This document shows, piece by piece, positions 1-11,481 of a stretch of 64,000 nucleotides of DNA. The DNA comes from Gloeopeniophorella convolvens (taxonomy: Eukaryota > Basidiomycota > Agaricomycetes > Russulales): the NCBI GenBank assembly GCA_022496205.1, contig WTXD01000001.1, positions 310,001 through 374,000 on the forward strand, written 5' to 3'. Positions within the stretch are counted from its first letter, which is position 1; every line of letters begins with the position of its first letter. Below the pieces are notes generated by a model. The model searched no databases, was not told where the DNA came from, and saw only the letters and a program-made list of their open reading frames with translations. A program made the position numbers and the translations under genes.

Positions 1-914
1 GCACATTGCACTGAATATGCTGGCACAACTCACGGCGGCGGCGGAGGTAACCGGCTGGCCATGGTAGCACTCCAAGTCATCGCTGACACGTATCCGCAGA
101 TCGAAAGAGAAATGGGATCGGGTGGCTTCTTCATACTGTACTTTGCGGCAGGAATATTCGGGTGGGTACATGTGTGCTCCTTGCCGTTCTTGATACTCAC
201 TGTAACCAAGAAATGTGCTTGGTGGGAACTTTTCCCTCGTCGGTGTACCGTCTGTCGGTGCCAGCGGAGCGATCTTTGGGACTATAGCTGTGAGCTCGAG
301 TACATGCCCTTGGAACTCTCACCCAAACTCTTATGGGCAGGTAACATGGGTCGACCTGTTTACCCACTGGAGGATACTTTACAGACCAGGGCGACGGGTA
401 TGCATGTGCGAACCCCTGACAAAAAGGGTTCGACTGACATATCACTAGCTTGCGTTGATGTCAGTTGAACTGATCATCGGCATAGCTATCGGGTATATAC
501 CATGTGGGTCCACAGTGGTGATTCAGTCAACTGTACTCATTGATTCTGTTTCATAGATGTGGATAATTTTGGTTAGAACATCGCTCTCAATGAGCCCTCA
601 TGCGTACTCACTACTGCAACTAGCGCACATCGGCGGTTTTGTCATGGGCCTTCTGGTTGGAACAACCTTTTTCCCAGTGATCAGTACATCCAGGCGACAC
701 AAGCTGATCGTATGGGGCTTCCGGCTCGCAGCTATACCTCTTGCAATCATTCTGTACGTTTTATTAATCCGGAACTTCTATACCTCGGACCCCTATGCAG
801 GTATGTTCACTGATGCCTGACCTCCTCGCTTCTCACTCTCACTTTGTAGCATGCTCTGGTTGTCGATACCTATCCTGCCTCCCATTGGCGACCAATAATC
901 ATTGCAAAGGGTAG
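1..914 (+). CDS. Rhomboid-family intramembrane serine protease (5' partial)
   Basis: An intramembrane protease whose catalytic Ser-His dyad cleaves transmembrane helices. Its beginning lies left of the window. Eight exon pieces join in frame: 2-46, 100-161, 211-289, 341-397, 449-503, 557-571, 624-800 and 850-914. The first piece reads HIALNMLAQLTAAAE, the helix-2 region. Exon 3 carries the active-site motif GASGAIFG (Ser) and exon 7 carries AHIGGFVMG (His). The protein ends in a Cys-containing tail, CSGCRYLSCLP, before TAG at 912-914. Hydrophobic stretches suit a polytopic membrane protein of the Golgi/endosomal rhomboid type, but its location is inferred. Exon 6 is only 15 nt. The gene is convergent with the minus-strand gene ending at 1244. 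Confidence 0.88.
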
Positions 915-1243
915 GCAATGCTCCCTCTCTAGTTGCAGCACCTCATACTTATCTCTTCCCCGCAACGGCAGCACCGGAATTACCACTGTCAACGGTGGTT
1001 CTACGAGTGGGACCGCTGTCTAGGAACCGTGTGGCTCTCCTTGTGTCTGTGATTACCCTAACCTTGTAGGACCATCATGCTCTGCGGACATCACGAATCA
1101 TTTCCCAAGCCAAGGCCACCGCCACCGCGTCTTTAATTGTAGTTACCCAGAGGACTTGAATATATATCTATTCATTACATGTTCATCTTTCCCCGTAGCC
1201 TAGTAGTAGCCCCACATCCTTGACTACCAGAAAAACAGCCCTG
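915..1243. other. Convergent intergenic region
   Basis: This gap lies between the 3' ends of the rhomboid gene and the dienelactone-hydrolase-like gene and presumably holds both 3' UTRs. I see no conserved coding frame, RNA gene or repeat in it. Confidence 0.6.
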
Positions 1244-3064
1244 TCAATCGACGCTGAGGCCCTCACTTTCCTTCCATTTCGCCATCAACTTATTACTCGA
1301 AACCCCGAACGGGTCAAGGACTTTCCGGGCGACCTCAATTCCTGCCACAGGCAAGCCAGATGGATCCAGGAGACCCAGCTGAAGCGTCTTAGTTCCTAGA
1401 TATATCTAGAGCGAATGAGCATCGAACCCACCTGAACAAGCACGGAGGCTTGGTCCCAGTAGCTAATAAGCGCACGTTCATGAGTAAAGTAAAGGGACAT
1501 TCCTAGGATTTGGACGCCTACATATGCCTGCGGCGATACGTTAAGCATCGGGGTTAGCAGCGTTGGTAGATACCTTTGTATCAGACGACACACTCAAACG
1601 TCAACTTGTCGCCGCGGAATGCAACGACACCGACTAGCGCAATCTCAAAGGGTTTCCCTGTCGGTTTGATCCCGGGCAAAAAATAATCGATTTCCTATTT
1701 GATGGGCGAGTTGGCATGGGAAAGCACAGATGCTGCCAGTTTCGACACTAACCGTCGTATGTGTGGCTTTGAAAATCATCTCGTCTATGATTCTATCCGC
1801 ACCAACTGTTCTGGAAACTGTAATCAACTCTGTGTCCGGTGGGGTCACCTGGTCTGTTGTTAGAATGGGAATTTCACAAATCCGCCTCTTACAGACATTG
1901 ATTCCTGTGAAGTGGTACTTGAGATGAAGCGCTGGGTGAGAACGTAAATGAGACCTCGTGTGCAGAAATGCGCGTACTTTGTAGAATCGAGCCAAGTCAT
2001 CGTACCCAACGCCACCCGTCAGTGTTGCCACATGGTTGACATACGGGGCCTTGACCTGCATGTAGACAGACGACCTCAGCTTATATGACCCAATGATCTG
2101 GCAGTAAACCGACCATTGTGGACATCGTCTCTGCCATCTCAATTAAGTACGCGAAGATGGTACTGCAGGCCTTCCGATGAACTTACTGGGCGCGTCCCGC
2201 TCAACAAATTCCTATGTAGGGGCAATTTAGCGAGCAATGCCCTACCGTGATGATAACATTTGTTACGTAGTATGTATGTTTTTCCCAGAGTTTCTCGAGG
2301 TCAAGATAGGGACCTAGTTCCTTTCGCAGCAGAGCTAGGGTCCGACTGTACGACAGGTTTGTTGCAGATCGTATGTATGGGTCCACGGAGCTAGTTTCCC
2401 CGGCCTGGACGAGAGCGGGCGCTTTGCATTCAAATGGGAACGGTGGGTCAGAGGGAACCTTGGGGTAAGCATGCACAGTAAGCAGAGGTTCCTTCCCAGG
2501 CGCGCGGGGCCCAATGGGACCGGATTCCGCGAGCAACTGAAAAGCTGCGAGCGATTCCTCTTGAGAGGAAGCCAAATGAACCATGGTACTGAAAACCAAT
2601 GAGAACGGAGTGTGATACAAATACGAACCTCGTAACCTACGGTGTGACCGTCCCCTCAGGGCTTTGAGGCACAAAAGTCGCAGGGCGTTTAGAGGAGATC
2701 GTGAAATGGACGCAGGTTCGCAGAGACGAAGTGGGTGCTGCCTTGAAGAGAGCGGAAATGAAGGATTCGTCTTCCTGAGCGAGTCCGTACGAGACGATAG
2801 CCCAACTACCACCCATTTCACCCAGATACTTCGACGTCTCGCGGATAGCCAAGTCGTTCTCAGAGTCAGAATTCTCTTTCTGAGAGATATGCATGACATT
2901 GTAGCCCTCTTCAGAGAACTGAAAACATTCAGAACTGAGCTTTAATATACTGGTCACTCGGCACTTACCTGCTGGCACCATCTACGCTGTGCCTCAGGAG
3001 CGAGGACCACGAGTAAGGCCGGTCTCTTCACGGAGGTGACAGTGTTGTTGATAAGCTGATACAT
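1244..3064 (-). CDS. Dienelactone hydrolase-like / NTF2-like two-domain protein
   Basis: The start at 3064 gives MYQLINNTVTSVKRPALLVV, and exon 1 (3064-2969) ends at a clean GTAAGT. The next exons resemble an alpha/beta-hydrolase of the dienelactone hydrolase group (EEGYNVMHIS, then GGSWAIVSYG). A linker region contains TVHAYPKVPSDPPFPF. The C-terminal half is an NTF2/SnoaL-like fold: TLTGGVGYDDLARFYK, VSRTVGADRIIDEM, PGIKPTGKPFEIALVGVVAF, YWDQASVLVQ, LGLLDPSGLPVAGIE. It stops at TGA (1244-1246). The classical G-x-C-x-G-G nucleophile motif is not visible; the equivalent stretch reads VSYGLAQ, so catalysis is doubtful. At least six introns are needed, and the one near 1460-1595 is the least certain. 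It diverges from the aldehyde dehydrogenase at 3509. Function unknown. Confidence 0.75.
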
Positions 3065-3508
3065 CGTTGACGGAGAAGACTGGGTGTGACTGAGCCCGAT
3101 GTTGAACGAGAGGGGTCAAATTGAAGCGCTGAAGCTTGGCCAGGCCAAACACCAACGACGTGCAATAACTGGTCAACCAGTCACTGCTCGCTGGCACCGC
3201 TCACACGGGCGCGTGGGGCTGAGTCTAGCCAGACGCGGGGGGAGAACCGTATGGATATCGCAGCCAATCGCAGGTTAAATCCACCATGCCATGCTGGGCA
3301 CGCTGAGAACGCATCAGCCGTCCGAGAGGTAGGTCCGGACTGGGTCAGAAGCCCGGGCCTAGGAGCCCGGGCCGGTGAATACATCCCGTCAGATCTTGCA
3401 GATAAGCCCGTCGATGAGATAGCAGTATTGAACTCAAGCCTTGCTCAAGCCATTACCGGCCCAGACTGTCATCCCTACTAACAAACTCTTCCCGCACGCT
3501 CTATTACG
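3065..3508. promoter_or_regulatory. Divergent promoter region, hydrolase-like gene / ALDH
   Basis: A 444-bp interval separates the two opposed start codons, so it should hold both promoters. It contains two copies of AGCCCGGGCC (3350-3359 and 3364-3373) spaced 14 bp start to start; the core GCCCGGGC is itself palindromic. Open frames here look random. No TATA box stands out. Confidence 0.5.
3350..3373. repeat. Direct repeat of palindromic AGCCCGGGCC
   Basis: The 10-mer occurs at 3350-3359 and again at 3364-3373, separated by TAGG. Each copy contains the palindrome GCCCGGGC. Its place in a divergent promoter suggests a paired binding site, for example for a fungal Zn-cluster regulator, but this is inference. 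Confidence 0.5.
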
Positions 3509-5699
3509 ATGGTTGCTCCCGCCTCTCAAACGACTATAACTCCTCACAACCAGAAGCCGCTAGTCACGCGAACCTACACACCAGAATCAGATCTCGATGC
3601 AGCTATCACACGCACTGCTGAGGCTCAGACAGCCTGGAGTCGCGTTCCATTGAAGGATCGTATTGCTATCGGCACCAAATTTGTGGCACGTATTCACTAT
3701 ATCTTATCACATATGCCGTCAGTTTAACGAGGATATACCCAGGACGAATTCCAGAAGATGAGCGACGAAATACCCCTCGAGCTCACTCTACAAATGGGGC
3801 GGTAGGCCGTTCGTGCGTTGCTATTACGGCCAGAGAGCTCACCTACCGGTGGAAATCGGACAGACCAGTATCGCAAAATGCAGGTGAAATTCGCGGGACC
3901 GTTGACCGCGCAAAGTACATGTTGTCGATCGCCGAGTCGGCCCTTGCGGACGTCGGCCTTCAGGACACAGACAAGCCAGGCTTTCGCCGTTTCATCCGTC
4001 GCGTGCCGCTCGGTGTCGTGCTCGTGATTGCTCCTTGGAAGTGAGTGCATCAATCTGGTGCAGGATTTACCACCCCGTCACCTAAATACATTCGTTTAGC
4101 TTCCCCTATCTTACGTCGATTAACTCTGTCCTTCCCGCCATCATTGCAGGCAATGCCGTACTCTTGAAGCCCTCGCCTCAGACGCCTCTCACGGCAGAGC
4201 GCATGGCTCTTGCTCTGCAGCGCGCTGGTCTTCCTGAAGATGTCTTTCAAGTACTACACTTATCTCCGTCTCTCGCTACCTTCGCCATTCAGCACCCACT
4301 CGTGAAATTTGTGTCCTTTACTGGGAGTGTTATTGGGGGACAGGCTGTGGAAAAAGCTGCGGTAGAGGCCTCAGGGTTCAAGGGAGTGGCACTCGAAGTA
4401 GGTAGCCGGATCCTCTCGATCTGCCGCGGCTTGCTTAAGATCGTCTCAAGCTTGGCGGGAAAGACCCCGCCTACGTGAGGGCAGATGCGGACCTAGCCTA
4501 CACAGCGGCCGAGATAGTTGATGGTAAGAGCATTCTCGATCAGTTCTGCGGGTGCCTTACCTCCCCAGGCGCGTTCTTCAACTCTGGTCAGAGCTGCTGT
4601 GCGGTCGAGGTGAACACTCATTACTTTATGCTCTAGCGGTACTTAAACTTCGCATCCAGCGCGTGTATGTCCACGAATCGGTCTACGATGACTTTGTAGG
4701 CAGGTGCGTGGAAATAGTCAAGGTTCGCATAGCATCATCTTGCTTGGTTCTTCGTCCGCTAATACTGATGTTCCAGAACTACAAGCTCGGAGATCCCACC
4801 AAGCCCGAGACCAATCTGGGGCCTGTAGTGAGCCTCGCGAGTGCACTGAGGATCCGGAAACAAGTGCAGGACGCCAGTCAGTTCCAACGTCATTGACATT
4901 CGTCGTTATCTGATGGGACGGTCTCAAAAGTCAAGGCTGGAGCCAAAGCATTAATTCCTGAAGAGCTTTTCTACAACCCGGAGACGTATGCTGTTTGGAC
5001 CTGCCTTTACTGTCTGATAATCAATTGTCAGAGGCAATCTCGACGGGACTACATACGTCGCACCTCAAGTCCTGATCGATGTCAATCACAGTGAGTCTAC
5101 TTAAGCAATTTTTCACAATTGCACCAATGACTTGCAAAATAGCAATGGATGTGATGATGGTGAGTGATCAAGGACTGACCACAACGTAACAAGGCATACA
5201 AGTGTGTTGCAGGAAGAAACCTTCGGGCCTGTCGTGGGGATTCAAAAAGTAGGAGGCTCACGCTCGATGACTGGACGCGACAATTGTGAATAACGCAATC
5301 GACAGGTTTCTGGTGATGAAGAAGCCGTACACCTCATGAATGACTCGCGGTACGGCCTGACGGCGTCCATCTGGACTAACGCACACAAAAACCCTGAATC
5401 CCAAGAAGTTTTCCTGAGGCTCGTTGACGAACTCAACACCGGAACCGTGTTCCTCAACCGGTGAATGCGAATTCATGAGCTGTGAACGGTGACTAACAAT
5501 AATTTGCGCCAGGTGCGACTATCTGGACCCGGCGCTTGCTTGGACCGGGGTAAAATACAGTGGGCGTGGCGTTAGCTTGAGCAAATTTGGTGCGTGTAGC
5601 GCTCAAAGGAACTCAATCCATCTTATACACCGGTGTAACATAGGTTACGACCAACTGACGTGTGCCAAGTCGGTGCACATGAAGGTCAAAACATCGTAG
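3509..5699 (+). CDS. Aldehyde dehydrogenase (NAD(P)+-dependent family)
   Basis: Oxidises an aldehyde to the acid with NAD(P)+; the substrate cannot be told from sequence. It starts at MVAPASQTTITPHNQKPLVT. The Rossmann part shows VLVIAPWNFPYLTSINSVLP and GNAVLLKPSPQTPLTAERMA, then VSFTGS. The catalytic Glu lies in VALELGGKDPAYV, split by an intron after VALE. The catalytic Cys is in FFNSGQSCCAVE. The C-terminal half has EETFGPVVGI, YGLTASIWT, LNTGTVFLNR and WTGVKYSGRG, and the protein ends GYDQLTCAKSVHMKVKTS at TAG (5697-5699). No transit peptide is evident, so it is probably cytosolic. About ten introns are needed to keep the frame. It shares a promoter region with the hydrolase-like gene and is followed by an organic-anion-type carrier. 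Confidence 0.9.
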
Positions 5700-6210
5700 G
5701 AAGTTGTTTATGAGTGTCGATTCTGTGGCAGAATCAAAGCGTAGATAAAACACCACGAACGGTACTATTGGGGGTCGACTTAAACTTGACAATCTATAGG
5801 TACAAGAACAACCTGTCGGGAGTGCGGTCAGCAAGCACGGTAGCAACGAAAAGCGACGAGGATAGGAAATTCAGGACCCTCTAGCGTATTGAGGGCCGGC
5901 AATAAGTATCACCATCGGCATAATGCACTCAGTCTGGTGCACAGCAAGAAACTCATCATAAAGAAATGAATGGTTTGTAGACTCACATATTGCAGAGCGG
6001 GGTGAGGTAAGTAGAGAATAGGCGAAAATGTTTGGTCGCGGCACCGACCCGGGCTTTATATCTGTCGGCTATCGATTACATAAGCATATTGTGGTTCCTG
6101 GTTCCACTCTAACGTCGACACTCGCCGTTTCGAGCTTGTCACTTTCGACGCAGAAGCACTTGAGTCGTGTGAGACCATGGAGCACTCCCCTTCCTCTGCA
6201 AGAACCTACT
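5700..6210. promoter_or_regulatory. Intergenic region upstream of Dal5-type carrier
   Basis: This stretch holds the ALDH 3' end and the promoter of the transporter at 6211. A TTTATATC element at 6055-6062 lies about 150 bp before the chosen ATG and could be a TATA box. An in-frame ATG at 6028 would add 61 residues with no family similarity, so I left it out. Confidence 0.45.
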
Positions 6211-8638
6211 ATGTCTCTGCGCCCAACTTATGAGGAGAGGTCGATTAAGTCCGCCAACAAGGATGATGCAGACGAGCGCGTCGAAGTGCAAGTCACGCCC
6301 GACCCTGAGGAGGCTCTGGCCGTCTATCGCCTAGATGTTGACACTTCGACCGTCGACCCCCGCAAATTGAAGCGCAAGATAGACTTCAGGCTCATCCCAT
6401 GGCTAGCGCTTCTATACCTCATGAATTTCCTGGATAGAGGCAGCATAGGGAATGCTCGCGTATGCATATAAACACCTCCGATCTTCACGCGTTCTCTTAC
6501 CTGTTCCAACCGTAGTTATATAACATGCAGAAAGACTTACATCTCACGGATAAGCAGTATCTTATCGCGCTGACGGTGTTTTTCTTTCCCTACTCTCTAT
6601 TCGAAGTAAGAGTCGTCTGGATGTCCCCGTCGAGTTGTACTTATGTGTTGATAGGTTCCAAGCAATCTCGCACTCAGGTATCTGCGCCCTTCCCGTTGGC
6701 TGTCATTTATAGTCTTCGTATGGGGTATTGCGATGGTAAGCTTCGTCTTTTATACGCCATGAAGTACTCACGATAACTATGTGAAGACATTCCATGGCTT
6801 CGCCCACAATTACGGCGATCTGATTGGTACGTAGTCGGACCTGTTACTTCCGAAAGTGCAAGTCCAGATTCTGACAAAACTCCAGGGCTACGCTTCTTAT
6901 TGGGGTTGGCAGAAGCCGGTCTTTACCCTGGAATCGTGTTCTACCTGTCATGGTGAGTGATATAGCAGTCTCGCAGAATGTATCACTGCATGCCACTATC
7001 GCCCTCACGCCTCAGCTGGTATAAGCGTTCCGAGCTCGGCTCCCGTGTTGCCGTGTTCTTCTCATCTGCCACAGTCGCCGGCGCATTCAGTGCGTACTTC
7101 ATACCACACTCAGCGAATCTCAGGTTCGAACTCACTGGGATGTGGGGTAGGTGGCCTCCTCGCTGCTGCTATTCACAACATGGATGGTATCGGTGGACGA
7201 CCTGGTTGGGCGTGGATCTTCATACTAGAAGGACTTGCAACAATCGTTGTCGCCACTGCATCGTTCTGGGTTCTTCAAGATTTTCCTGAGACTGCAAAGT
7301 TCCTTACTGAAGCTGAACGTAAGAGCGTCTCTCTGTCTACAGGAACAATAGATAATGGTACCGGTCAAGGTGTATATGTTATCCGAGGCCTACAGGAAGA
7401 CATGCAATTCAGTGCCGGAGGCGAGAAATTCAAGTTCAAGTACCTGCGGCAGTGCCTGACGGATTGGAAGACATACATCGCCAGTAAGTCTGTTGTGCGA
7501 TGTCTGGACGATTCTTCACTCAAAATTCAATCCAGTGGGAATATACATGGGGTTGTGCGTATCATGGTATCGGCTACGGTGCTATGCTGACCTCTTGAAG
7601 CGACGGCCCTCTATTCGCATTTTCGCTCTTTACACCAACGATTCTGAGCGAGGTAGGTGGAACCATCCTTGGCGGCGCTCGATTTCGCTCACCGTCAGAC
7701 GCAGCTGGGTTTCAAGGCAACAGCTGCCAATCTTCTCTCAGTGCCAGTGTACGCTTGGGCGTGCATGGTCACCTGTGCCATCGGTTTTCTGGGAGACCGC
7801 CTCGGCAGTCGGGGGTTTATCAATCTGTTGGTGTCTTGTCCCGACGGCGCTGTCAGGATCTGCGGGCTAATCGAGATGCCAGGGTGCTCTTCGGGACCGG
7901 CCTAGTGGGATATATTATCCTCGTTGCATCGCGCAGTGCTGCGTTGTCGTACTTTGCGGTTTACCTGGCAGCGGCGTACGTCTCCGTGCGTTCTGTCCCC
8001 CGGCTTTTCTAAACATCATTGAAGGTCCATATATCCCACGATCCGTAAGTCCTAGATTTCGTTGCCCTCCTTTGTGGATGACCGACGAACGCAATGGTGT
8101 ACACAGCAAATTCTGTGTAAATTATCGTTACTGTTCGGCTTGCAAGCCAACTCATTGACCATCTAGGGCTTGGGTATCAGGAAACGTAGAAGGCTCCTAC
8201 AAACGTAGCGCTGTACTCGGCATGGCTATTGGTTTGTGAGTACGCCTCGGCGGTACCCGTGTATTGAGCTGACAATTCCCTCCACTAGTGGCAACCTGAA
8301 CGGGGCTGTGACATCCAACGTCGTACGTCCCTCGTACTGAAAGATTGACAGCACGGTTCTCTGATCCGTGGCCTCAGTATCGCTCGCAAGATAAACCTTG
8401 GTATAGCCTCGGCCACGGAATTGTGCTGGCATACATTGGCATCGGCTGGCTGTGCTCCCTCGCATACATGATCCTGCTCCAACGAGAGAACCGAGCGCGA
8501 GACCGGGGCGAGCGCGACGAAGTGATTGAAGGGGTGGACAACAAGCACGCAAATGCCGAAAATGGTCAATATGCTACCGTAGCAGATGCACGCAGGAAGA
8601 AGGGAGATACGTGGAGCGGGTTCAAGTATACCTTGTAA
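6211..8638 (+). CDS. MFS transporter, allantoate permease (Dal5) / anion:cation symporter family
   Basis: A plasma-membrane major-facilitator carrier for organic anions of the allantoate, nicotinate or tartrate type; the real substrate is unknown. The start at 6211 gives MSLRPTYEERS, and an upstream in-frame ATG (6028) is possible but unlikely. A hydrophilic N-terminus leads to IDFRLIPWLALLYLMNFLDR, the family's first-helix signature. Later segments are LYNMQKDLHLTDKQYLIAL, the TM4 region RFLLGLAEAGLYPGIVFYLS, WYKRSELGSRVAVFFSS, and GWAWIFILEGLATIVVA. The C-terminal half has LGFKATAANLLSVPVYAWA and ends with a charged cytosolic tail (NRARDRGERDEVIEG). It is split by about ten introns and no frame break was found. 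Its 3' end faces that of the m-AAA protease gene. Confidence 0.85.
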
Positions 8639-8848
8639 ATTTGTATGCTTCAGAGCCACCGTCACCTTCCGTTGTGGAAAGCAATGCTATATGAAGTTAT
8701 ATGCAGAGCAGAAAGGAAAGTGTCGTGAGCGGTGCGGTGCGTGCTAACTCGAACTATTAGTTGATAAAGTACACCCGTGGTCATGCGTAGACGGTGTTGC
8801 GCCTTCATCCACGGAAGCATCTAGACAAGGTCCCAAAATTACCCAGAA

Positions 8849-11318
8849 TCAGAGTGCTCTATTTTCCAAACCCGAGGCTGCGACTCCTGGGGCCGGCGCT
8901 GGTGTTGGTTCGGGTTCCATGGGCTGCTCAAGCGGGGGCGGTGCGCTCTGCTCAGAACCACGGTTGTCCAGCCACTTGTCCATGTCGTCCGTGCGGCCGA
9001 TGAAGGGACGCTTGCCAAGGAGTCCGATCATATCCTCGCTGAAAGACGAACATGGGTAAGATAGCGCGAACTTGAGCGATCAAGGGCCTTACCGGGTGAT
9101 GACCTCCTTCTTGAGCAAGAGCTGCGCAACCTTCTCAACGTCTGCGCGATGATCAGTCAAAAGTTGCGTTGTCCTGGAGTGTGCGTCGCTGGGGTGCGGG
9201 TGTAAGTAACGAAATTGCAAAAATATCATACGCTTACGTGATCATCTTCCGTACCTCCGTGTCGAGCATCTCTGCTGTTCGTTCGCTGAAAGGCTTCGTC
9301 CAGTTCTCGCGCGCACCTTCACGACCACCATAGCTGACAGGGCCAATAATGGTGTTCATGCCGTAGTTTGCGCAAGCCTCGAATGCCATGCGAGTAATCT
9401 TCTGAAGGTCGTCCTGTGCTCCGGTAGTGATGTTCTCCGCGCCAAAGAAGATTTCCTCGGAAACGCGGCCACCAAGAGTCATGCATATACGATCCAACAT
9501 TTGCGGTGTGGACAAGAGGTACCGATCGGGCGGAAGGTACTACAAAGAACGTCAGTCGCTGAGTGTGAGAGCTCGGCGAAGCATGCGCACCTGGGCGTAG
9601 CCTAACGCACCGACACCTCTCGGGATGATGCTGACTTTGAGTAACGGGTCGGCATGCTCCAAGAACCATCCACAGACAGCGTGCCCAGCCTCGTGATATG
9701 CGACAGTCTTCTTCTCTTCCGGACTAAGGACACGCGACTTGCGCTCCAAACCAGCTATCACCCGCTCGATCGCGCTTTCGAAGTCGATCTCTTCCACGTA
9801 CTCGGAGGCATGGCGAGCAGCATGCAGAGCAGCTTCATTGCAAACATTTGCGATGTCAGCGCCCGAGAAACCTGGGGTTAGCACGGCGAGCTTCTGAGCA
9901 AACGACTCGAGCTCGGGCAGTTTCTCCGAGAGTCGTAACGGTGCAAGGTGAACCTTGAATATACCCTTGCGGCCAGAGACGTCTGGGCGGTCGATGGCAA
10001 TGTGACGGTCGAAACGACCTGGGCGCATCAAGGCTGAGTCGAGGACATCAGGCCGATTTGTGCCTGCAAGGACGACGATATGTTCGCTGGTCCCGAATCC
10101 ATCCATCTCCACGAGCAACTGGTTGAGCGTTGACTCGCGCTCGTCGTTCCCGCCCATACTGCTGCCCTTCCCACGAGATTTGCCAATGGCATCGATCTCG
10201 TCGATGAAGATGATGCAGGGTGCATGCTTCTTGGCAGATGCGAATAGGTCGCGGACCCGCGAGGATCCGACACCCACGAACATCTCGACGAACTCGGAGC
10301 CAGAGACGGAAAGGAACGGGACGCTGGCCTCCCCAGCAGTTGCCTTAGCGAGGAGTGTCTTCCCCGTACCGGGGGGACCGGAGAGGATGGCACCACGAGG
10401 GATCTTGGCTCCAAGCTTCTCGTATTTAAGTGGCTCCTTGAGGAACTTGACAAATTCCATGATCTCTTCTTTGGCCTCGTCCATACCGGCAACGTCCTTG
10501 AACTTGACACGGACGTCTGTATCCTTATTGAACATGCGAGCCTTGCTCTTCCCTATGCTGAAGATGCCGCCAGGACCACCGCCCGACGAACCCCCTGCAC
10601 GACGGGACATGTAGAGAAGGAGGCCGGCGAAGAGGATGGTGGGGGCGAAATTGAGCGCCGTGGCAAAGGCGGAGATTTCATCGTGATAGGCGACAGGTAT
10701 TCGCTCGTGAGAGGGGATCCCGAGCTCCTTCTGAGCATCATCCAACTTGCGCTCGAAAGCCTCGACAGAGCCTATTGAGAAGTAGTAGTCGCCGCCGGCT
10801 AACGCTGCGGCGGGGTACATCTGGCCCGTGGCATTCGAGTGCAACTTGACGCGGACTTTCTGTCGATTGACAACAACGAGCTTGTCAACGAGGCCCTTGT
10901 CGAGGAAGGCAGTCCTGAACTCCTGCCAGGTGATCTCGCGCGATGATCCCGGCCCGCCATTCGAGAGGGTGTAGTATAGGGCGGCAATGGACGCAAGGAC
11001 GCCGAGCTGGTTGAGGTTGAACCCGCCGTTGGGACCACCTTGAGGAGGCTTGCGATCGCCGCCTTCTGAGTCGCCCTTGTTTGACGATTGCTTCTGTTGC
11101 TGCTGGTGGTAGCGCTTGAAGAACCCCTCAAGACTGCTCAGGTCCGACTTTTGCTCAGCCGGTTCCTTCCGCGAGCCATCTTCTGAGGACTTGGACTCGT
11201 TGGTGGGCTGAGAGTCGGATGGGGTAGCAAAATGGCGAGCGATGCGAGGTGTGGTAGTTAGTGAAGGAGAGACATGGGGGAGACGGCGACGGGCGAGGCG
11301 AGTAGCACGAGAAAGCAT
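8849..11318 (-). CDS. Mitochondrial m-AAA protease subunit (Yta12/Afg3/AFG3L2 family)
   Basis: An ATP-dependent zinc metalloprotease of the mitochondrial inner membrane that degrades or dislocates membrane proteins. The start [19 protein letters not shown] (11318) is an Arg/Ser-rich, acid-free presequence; an in-frame ATG at 11441 would extend it by 41 residues. Two membrane segments flank a soluble FtsH_ext domain ([15 protein letters not shown] and [14 protein letters not shown]). The AAA domain has Walker A GPPGTGKT, Walker [12 protein letters not shown] and the second region of homology [20 protein letters not shown]. The zinc site is YHEAGHAV, followed by [13 protein letters not shown] and [12 protein letters not shown]. 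The bulk is one large exon, and the last three introns lie between 9032 and 9600. The C-terminus is Pro-rich. It cannot be assigned to Yta12 or Afg3 by eye. Confidence 0.93.
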
Positions 11319-11481
11319 CGGGGTGAACGCGGAGACGAGACAGCGCGGCCGGAAAAACGAGTCCGAGTAAGCTGCGCGCGTCGGAGTCCTCGGCCTCGCC
11401 GATCTCCGCGCCGCCTTCCGCGTCATCCCCGTCACGTGCACGGCAGCGGTGCGTCAGTCGTTATCAGATAATTATTCATCC

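Noticed and set aside
3724..4053. Apparent frame break in the aldehyde dehydrogenase
   Set aside because: An intron with a GTAGGC donor and a CGGACAG acceptor restores the frame (QMGRPVSQNAGEIRG), so the gene is intact.
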